This document shows, one piece after another, positions 58,001 through 64,000 of a DNA stretch of 64,000 nt; within the stretch, counting starts at the first letter, position 1; each line of letters opens with the position of its first letter. Source of the stretch: Leptobrachium leishanense. Lineage: Eukaryota; Chordata; Amphibia; Anura; Megophryidae. The notes under the pieces were generated by a model. The model did no database searches, had not been told where the DNA came from, and saw only the letters and a program-made list of their open reading frames with translations. Both the position numbers and the translations under genes were made by a program. The DNA lies in contig CM019064.1 in assembly GCA_009667805.1 (NCBI GenBank), forward strand, positions 274,021,662 to 274,085,661. The letters are read 5' to 3'.

Positions 58001-58815
58001 TAGTGTTGGGAGACTCGCTAGCGTCATTCGCAAATTTGTCTGGACGATACGGGTTGCCAGACACTTTTGTGTTTTCTTATCGCCAATTGCATTCTTTGTG
58101 GAAAACTACGACTTGCCGAGCATCCTCGTTGGTTCTAAAGTTATCTTAACGGGGTTTGAAAGTTTCGTACTGAACCCGGATGCATCGACTAGACTGGTAT
58201 CACTGTGTTATGCTGCATTGAATGCGCTTATTCCAAACTATAAATGGAATTTCCAAAAGGCGTGGGAGAAGGAGATAGGGCGGGAGCTTACTACCCAGAC
58301 ATGGCATAAGGCATATGAAGCGGATAAGGGGGCATATAGCTGTACGTCTTTGCGAGAAGTGAGACGGAAAGTGATGTATAGATGGTATTTGGTTCCCGCC
58401 CGGGAGAAACACATATCAGGGGCGTCCTCTACTTGCTGGAGGTGTCTCTCGGAAGTGGGCACTATGTTACATGTGTGGTGGGCATGCAGGGATTCAGACG
58501 CTCTGGCAGGACACGGCGGAATTAGTGACCGGGGCGGTGGGTGATCAGATCCCCCTCACTCCGGAGGGTTACCTTTTGGGTGCTCCGTCGTCGGAACTCT
58601 CGGCGGCGCAACGTAAAATGTTTAATGTTATTATCAGCGTAGTTTTGTTATTGGTGGCAAGACATTGGAAAAAGACGGCAGTCCCTAGCATTGTTGAGGT
58701 CCGAAAGATGATTACATCTATGAGGGAATATGAATTACAGGTTCAGGTGACGAGTGGCCTTCCTCCACCACAGAAGGATCATTGGCTGTTCTGGGACCTT
58801 TTGGGGTCATCATAA
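55059..58815 (+). pseudogene. L1 ORF2: endonuclease, RT, zinc knuckle
   Basis: Endonuclease: MKIVSYNVKGLNTPYKR, LQETHF, LVCGDFNC, SYTRIDYIF. Its SDH end falls in a new frame at about 55730. RT: HKSPGPDGFSDGYYRKF, FRPISLLNIDVKLYAKIL, MALDAEKAFDRV (motif A), GTRQGCPLSPLLYALA and SLFADDVLLTL (motif C), all intact. After a frame change near 58060-58150 the C-terminal knuckle CWRCLSEVGTMLHVWWAC follows, and a last shift near 58480 leads to the end at 58815. Three frameshifts disable it, although all catalytic residues are present. Confidence 0.92.
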
Positions 58816-59120
58816 CCCTCTCATGCGCGTGCAGGTTATAATCAGCGATTGTTACATGGTTTTGTTCCAATACTGGTATTGGATAGTTCTAGATTTTTGG
58901 TCTGTGTATTACCTACTGTTGGCAGAGACTATTATTATTGCTCTCACTGTGTGTTTTTTTTTTTTTTTTTTTTTCTTTCTCTCTTATTATTATTTAATGT
59001 TTTTGTATTATCCCCCTTTTATGTTACGAAATGTCTTACCCCCCTTATTTTTTCCTTTTTGTATCCCGATGTTTATATTGCTCTGAAAAATAAAAATTTT
59101 GAATTTCAAAAAAAAAAAAA

Positions 59121-60190
59121 GTAATAGAAACACAGAAGAGGGTCCCAGTTGCGCAATAAGAGTTTGAAGACCAGCCGCCGAGTAATTTGATAGATATGTG
59201 TGCAGCAGAAGGTGGTCAATTCAGCTTTGGTAGTGAAATAGCTGTACAGTACAAAATTGAATAAAAGGTGCAATCAAAAACAGTGCACAGGCAATGCCTC
59301 TAAAGTGCAATTACAATAATAAAGTGCTTGCAATATGTAGTGCAACAATCCGCAAATAGTGCCTTCATATATGGTACATAAACTGTACCACAAGTACAAA
59401 CAATACAAAAAAAGTGCAAAAAAAGTGCAACAGTTCTAGTCCAATTGTCCACGCATAAAGTCCTTATTGTGAGTGAACGCACACGAAGTGCTATATAAAC
59501 ATCAATATCAACCGTGGGTATCCGAATAAATCCTGTTCGTGTCCTAGGACAGAAGTTCTTCCTTTGGTCTTAATATGGTCCAAATGCTGAGATGGAGGGA
59601 AGAATGGAAACTATATAGTGCAGTATCGCCTAAATGAATAGTGCAATTTATGTGGCAAAAACACACTTACACTTTCCACAGCCTAATACATCCAGGCTCT
59701 AAGTTGAATCGCCTTGGGCCAGATAGAGGGTGGCCACTACCCTTCGTTATGTCACCTTGATCACCTCAAATGAGAAGATTACAGAGAGGCGTTGCTCTCA
59801 CAGTGTAACATAGCCAATGGATAAGTAATAAAATAGAGGAGTTGGTCACACTCACCGATTCTGGAGCCTTGAATGTCCAGGCTCAACTGTTCAGCAGATA
59901 GTGCCTCTTAACGGTGGGCACCTTAACCTCTCACTCAGCTTGCTTGTCTCCTGGGTGGATCTCCTGGTGATGCGTGCTGGATTGGCCCAGGTTTACTGTG
60001 GATATCAAGGCCTCGCGATATGAAAAAAGGAGGATACTTGCAGGACTTAAAAAAAGGGAATTTTATTAACGAAAATACAAAGTAACCACAGTTGCATTAA
60101 AAAGTATAGAATGTTAAAAAAGGGGGGGAGAGAAAGTACAGGGGGGTTGAGACGCGTTTCGGTAACTGTCCGTGCCTTCCTCAGTCAGTT
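59121..60190 (-). mobile_element. Probable Penelope-like 3' fragment
   Basis: Non-coding, with many AGTGCAA-type motifs and, at 60148-60185, GACGCGTTTCGG and CTTCCTCAGTC, a block typical of Penelope-like termini read in reverse. No ORF supports it, and it may be another repeat. Confidence 0.4.
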
Positions 60191-60214
60191 TGCAGGTCAG
60201 TGGGTACACACACA

Positions 60215-60890
60215 ATCACACTACTTACACTGCCAGCCCCCTCTCCATACACACATATGAACTGCCTGCCCCCCATACACCCAAAATGCGTGTCCCCACC
60301 ACAAACACATACTAACAATGCCTGCCCCCTCTCCCCATACACACACACACACACTGCCTGCCCCCTCTCCACGCGCACACACACACACACACACACTGCC
60401 AGCCCCATACACACTCTGCCTGGCCCTACCACAAACACATACTAACACTGCCTGCCCCCTCTCCCCATACACACACTGCCTGTCCCATAAACACACACTA
60501 CCTACCCCCACTACAAAAACATACTAACCTTGCCTGCCCCCTCTCCCCATACACACTCACACTGCTGCCCCTCTCCCTATACACGCTCACACTGCTTGAC
60601 CCTCTCCCCATACACACACAATCACACTACTTGCCCCAACTCCCCATACACACACTGCCTGTCCACCTCCCCATGCACACACATGCACTGCCTGTCCCCT
60701 ATACACACACACTTCCTGCCCCCATACACACACTGACTGACGCCATCCCAATACACACACACTGCCTGCCCAACCACATACACACACTAACACTACCTGT
60801 CCCCTCTCCTCATAAGCACACTCACACTGCCTGCCCCTTCCCTATACACACACTGCTGCCGCTCTCCCTATAAATACTCACACTGCCTGC
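60215..60890 (+). repeat. CA-rich minisatellite
   Basis: Degenerate units of about 35-40 bp combine CTGCCTGCCCCCTCTCC and ATACACACACAC. ORFs on both strands here are low-complexity and not genes. Confidence 0.9.
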
Positions 60891-61656
60891 TCCCCACCCC
60901 AATCTCTCCCTCCTGCCTGTGGAGCATCTGATCAGAGGATCAGACCCTCGGATGCAGGTGGAAGGGCAGCCTGCCTTCACTTCAGTCATATGATTGGCTG
61001 TGAAGGCAGCCTGACAGGCTCCAGTCACTCTGCTCACAGGGCAGAGCACACAGGGCAGAGATCTGAATCCCTAGTTGGTGACCGGGAATTCTTTTTTTTC
61101 TTTCAATCCTCACGTTTGTGCCTTAAGGCATCTGTCTGTGCTGCCTTATAGCAATCACTGCCACTGGGTCAAGGATTAGTTACTCATTTTAACAGGAGGA
61201 CACTTCAAGCGCTATAACTATATCTGCTGTTTGCATTGTTTTAGTGCAGACATGTATCACTGCATATAGTGTCTTAAATCTGCAAATGACAATAGGGTCA
61301 CCAAGATCCCTATAGACTGCATACATTTTGGTGAAAGTCAGTCCAAATAATATATGTTAGCATTGTAGTATTGTAGTGAATGTTATTCTCTTTAAACCAT
61401 GTTTTGTCTACTTGGTCAACAAGAGAGACTCAAGTGAAGTCGAAAGCAAAAAGATTTTACTGAAAATATGTAATCCGTATTATTTCCAAATTTCTGTAAT
61501 CATTTTTGTTTTTGCATGCAACTCAGATTTTTCAGAAACATGTACCAGGGACCAGTATTACAATATCCTGCATGACTTCTTGGAAGCATATAATACTTAA
61601 GTACCACTGTGAGTCAAGTTTAATTAATACTTTGACTGTTAGTATAAATCCCAACT
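60891..61656. other. No gene recognised
   Basis: Unique-looking sequence with a GC-richer stretch to about 61050, then AT-rich DNA. Nothing is supported. Confidence 0.4.
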
Positions 61657-61775
61657 CACAATAATTTTACCTTTATTGATAAGATTTATCTGCAGACTAT
61701 TGTAACAGCTATGGGCACCAGCTTTGCTCCTATCTACAACAACTTTTATCTCACAATGTGGAAAGAGGTGGAGGT
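61657..61775 (+). pseudogene. Penelope-like RT remnant
   Basis: About 40 codons read NNFTFIDKIYLQTIVTAMGT, then SFAPIYNNFYLTMWKE. The TAMGTxFAPxYxN core is characteristic of Penelope-like RTs. No further homology was seen on either side, so it is a short relic. Confidence 0.7.
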
Positions 61776-62274
61776 AATCACCCATGATATTCACTACATA
61801 TAGCATAACTGAGGCCTGTTTCCAACAGTGAGACTAATGGAAAAAATGTGCCAAGCTGTAAACCATTAGCATCTCACCATTAAAGTCTGTATTACAACTG
61901 AAACTCATATTCTTCTTTAAAGGCTGGGTTGGAATAGAACATTTTAAAATTAGGCTAATACTCGAGTTGTTATGCCCTACTGCTCGGATGCTAACCTTAA
62001 CTCCAACTTTGGAATCAAGCTTCATATTTTTCTCACTTCAACTTTATGTTAATTGTTGGAGTTTCATTAAACACAGATTTGTAGTGAAAACTATCTTCTC
62101 TGTACAAACCTGCATTAACATTGTTCACTCGCAATCTAACCAAGTTATAGAATGGCATCCCCAGTGGATAGTACCTCTGGAAAAGGCACATTTGTTTAAT
62201 CCTTGATGATTTCCAAAAATATGCAGATAAACATTGAAATCTGTTTGAGAGTTTACCTCATATAGGGCTCTATT
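61776..62274. other. No gene recognised
   Basis: AT-rich sequence between the RT remnant and the MITE. ORF 61967-62206 has no motif. Confidence 0.4.
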
Positions 62275-62991
62275 AAATTCTTCGTGCAAACGTTAACGTG
62301 TGCGCAAAAACGCATTAATGTGAGGGGAAACCCTTTGCGCAGAACGTCGTATTACAATGTCCGTGCAAAAAATGTGCGATAACGTCTACCTCTGGTGAAC
62401 CTGCGCGAACCCTGCGCGAGCATAATGTACGTTGCGCATCCTGTACTTCGTGAGCGCAAATGCGTTTGTGCGCTGGTACGTGGATGGTATTACAATTTAT
62501 GCGCAACTTTAAACGGACAACGTTTGCACGCCTAATTTTAACAGCTGGTGTTAATGGCAAATCTAAACGTCCCAGCCCGAAACCAAATACACCAGCCCGA
62601 AAAAACAAAAATACTGCAAAGTATAGTTACACATTCTACACATACCCAAACAATAAAATTGAGAAATTGTGCGTGTTTTTATTATTGCTGCAGCATATAT
62701 ACGCAGATTGACTTTGACAGGTGCAAAACCTTAATGTGAGACAATTGTGGTTCTTAATTCTGAATGGCTGAATCGCGTGAAAAAAAAAAAAAACAGTCCG
62801 CACACCGATTTCTGCGCGCAGCATTAATGTGCGTCTTTTTTACTGACAGATGACGGTTATTTTTTTGACAGATGACAAAATGCACTCGGATTGTAATACC
62901 AGCTTTAATTTATGCGCGTTAACGTTTAATACTTCATGCACAAATTAACGGGCTGCGTGAGCGTTTTTGCGCAAAGAATTTAACAGAGCCC
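62275..62991. mobile_element. MITE with GGGCTCTRTTAAATTCTT ends
   Basis: 717 bp with inverted termini GGGCTCTATTAAATTCTTCG and complement of GGGCTCTGTTAAATTCTTTG, flanked by ATA (62272-62274 and 62992-62994). Subterminal GCGCAAAAACGC and CGTTAACG motifs recur on both sides. A 3-bp duplication would fit a Harbinger-type parent. No ORF of note. Confidence 0.82.
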
Positions 62992-64000
62992 ATAGTGCCT
63001 TTAAACAAGCCTACAATAGAGCTCAAAATACAGACCAAACATAATTACTAACACCACTAGAAATACTTGAGAAAACATTACAAGATATCCCTTTTAACAG
63101 AGATGATCAAAGCCCTGATGGATCTATTGGTTTGTAGTTACTTACAAACCATTGCCAAATACATATTCATTGTTTAAAGTGAGCCATGGAACATACTGAT
63201 TTGGTTATTGTAGGATCTGTCAAACATTCAACTCACAGAAAGCAATTGGAGATGAGAATTACTATCCAATACTACACGGCAACGGGCTTATTAACTGTTA
63301 CAAACCATCTTCTCCAACGTTGTTACATGCAAATGTAATAAAAAAAAAACAATACAATTGTAAAACTTTTCAGCAATGGAGTAGAAGAATATTAAAGTAC
63401 GTTAATTGTTAATTTAATTACATTGACATTCAATATCACAACAAGAGAGGTTACCAAGAAAATAACCCTTCATTGTTAAAATGTGCAGTAATTTAAAAGA
63501 TCCATTGAGACCTAGGAAAAAACATTTTAATCTTATCATACTCCATAGAGAATCCAAATGGATCTACAATCTAATGCCATTATCACCACAGGGATTGAAT
63601 GGAGAATTCAATTACAATGCTCTATGCTACACCAAATCTCAACTTGGATACACATAAAAAAAATTCAAAACATTCCCTTTCAACCTCAACTTTGTATTTA
63701 ATTCTTAAATTGTTATCCTTTTTCCAATTCTACAAATGTCCTTTTAATTATTGTAGGCACTCAAAATGTCTAAAATATAATGGCAGACACAACTGAGCAG
63801 AAAACAATATAAGAAGAATGTTATCTGAATGAAATTTCCTAAGTAGGAACTGCATTTACAGTAAATAAATGCCACTTTTGTAATGTAAAATTAATTCTTG
63901 CAAGTCTGTACATTGTACATAAGCATTTACACTGTTGTAGTCATAACACGGAACTCTGTAAATAATTTTTTTTGTTACGGTAATAACATGTTCAAACTAA
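62992..64000. other. AT-rich DNA, nothing recognised
   Basis: No motif-bearing ORF, exon or transposon end is supported. Confidence 0.5.

Larger units (their letters stand above)
53551..59120 (+). mobile_element. Full-length L1-clade LINE, 5.6 kb
   Basis: A duplication AAAAAGTAATAGAAAC lies before it (53535-53550) and after its short A-tail (59116 onward). It begins GGGGGCGTGGCCTGACC and has ORF1, a pyrimidine-rich inter-ORF region (54653-55058), ORF2, a 3' UTR with a T-run and an A-tail. Both ORFs contain frameshifts but few stops, suggesting modest age. Confidence 0.93.

Noticed and set aside
60181..60511. Cys- and Val-rich ORFs on the minus strand
   Set aside because: Low-complexity translation of CA-rich minisatellite.

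Overview
The window looks like repeat-dense, gene-poor nuclear DNA of a vertebrate, most likely a frog. The reasons are the AT-rich background, L2-type LINEs ending in a GCGCTTTATAAATAAA-like tail, an L1-clade element, Penelope-like elements with a GIY-YIG endonuclease, a DD34E Tc1 transposon, several hAT families, a piggyBac-like TTAA element, and Ty3/gypsy elements whose Gag resembles vertebrate PNMA proteins. The species assignment is inference. No host gene can be named. The best host candidate is one possible coding exon near 9.8 kb on the minus strand.

Layout. 0-5.6 kb holds a solo LTR of the local Ty3 family, an L2 fragment split by a second solo LTR, and a possible third LTR. 5.66-6.62 kb holds a 19-21 bp minisatellite joined to GC-rich palindromes. 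6.6-10.2 kb is AT-rich with the candidate exon. 10.21-11.11 kb is a TIR element. 11.41-37.75 kb is a five-level nest, dissected by target-site duplications (TSDs): a TIR element holds hAT-A (11671-37144). hAT-A holds hAT-B (12073-34148), a piggyBac-like element and a solo LTR. hAT-B holds two Ty3 elements on the minus strand, G1 (12624-24332) and G2 (25069-33413). G1 is split by a 4 kb L2-type LINE. 38.4-41.1 kb is a 36-bp minisatellite field cut by a small hAT MITE, followed by a LINE RT fragment. 42.47-44.63 kb is a composite hAT-like element carrying the same minisatellite plus palindrome cassette seen near 6 kb. 45.3-47.26 kb is an ORF1-only L1-like element. 47.3-53.5 kb is a second L2 copy split by hAT-C (which itself holds a Tc1 and a Penelope-like element) and by a hAT MITE. 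53.55-59.12 kb is a full-length L1-clade element. 59.2-64 kb holds Penelope-like remnants, a CA-rich minisatellite, a MITE and AT-rich DNA.

Almost every recognisable protein belongs to a transposon, and almost all are frameshifted. The two Ty3 elements encode Gag with an RRM-like N-terminus and PNMA-like capsid, a DSG protease, RT, RNase H and integrase with a long acidic tail, and no env. G2 has nearly identical LTRs but many single-base frameshifts; G1 is older and has a mutated RT catalytic box. The window is best read as a layered record of insertions rather than a working gene cluster.
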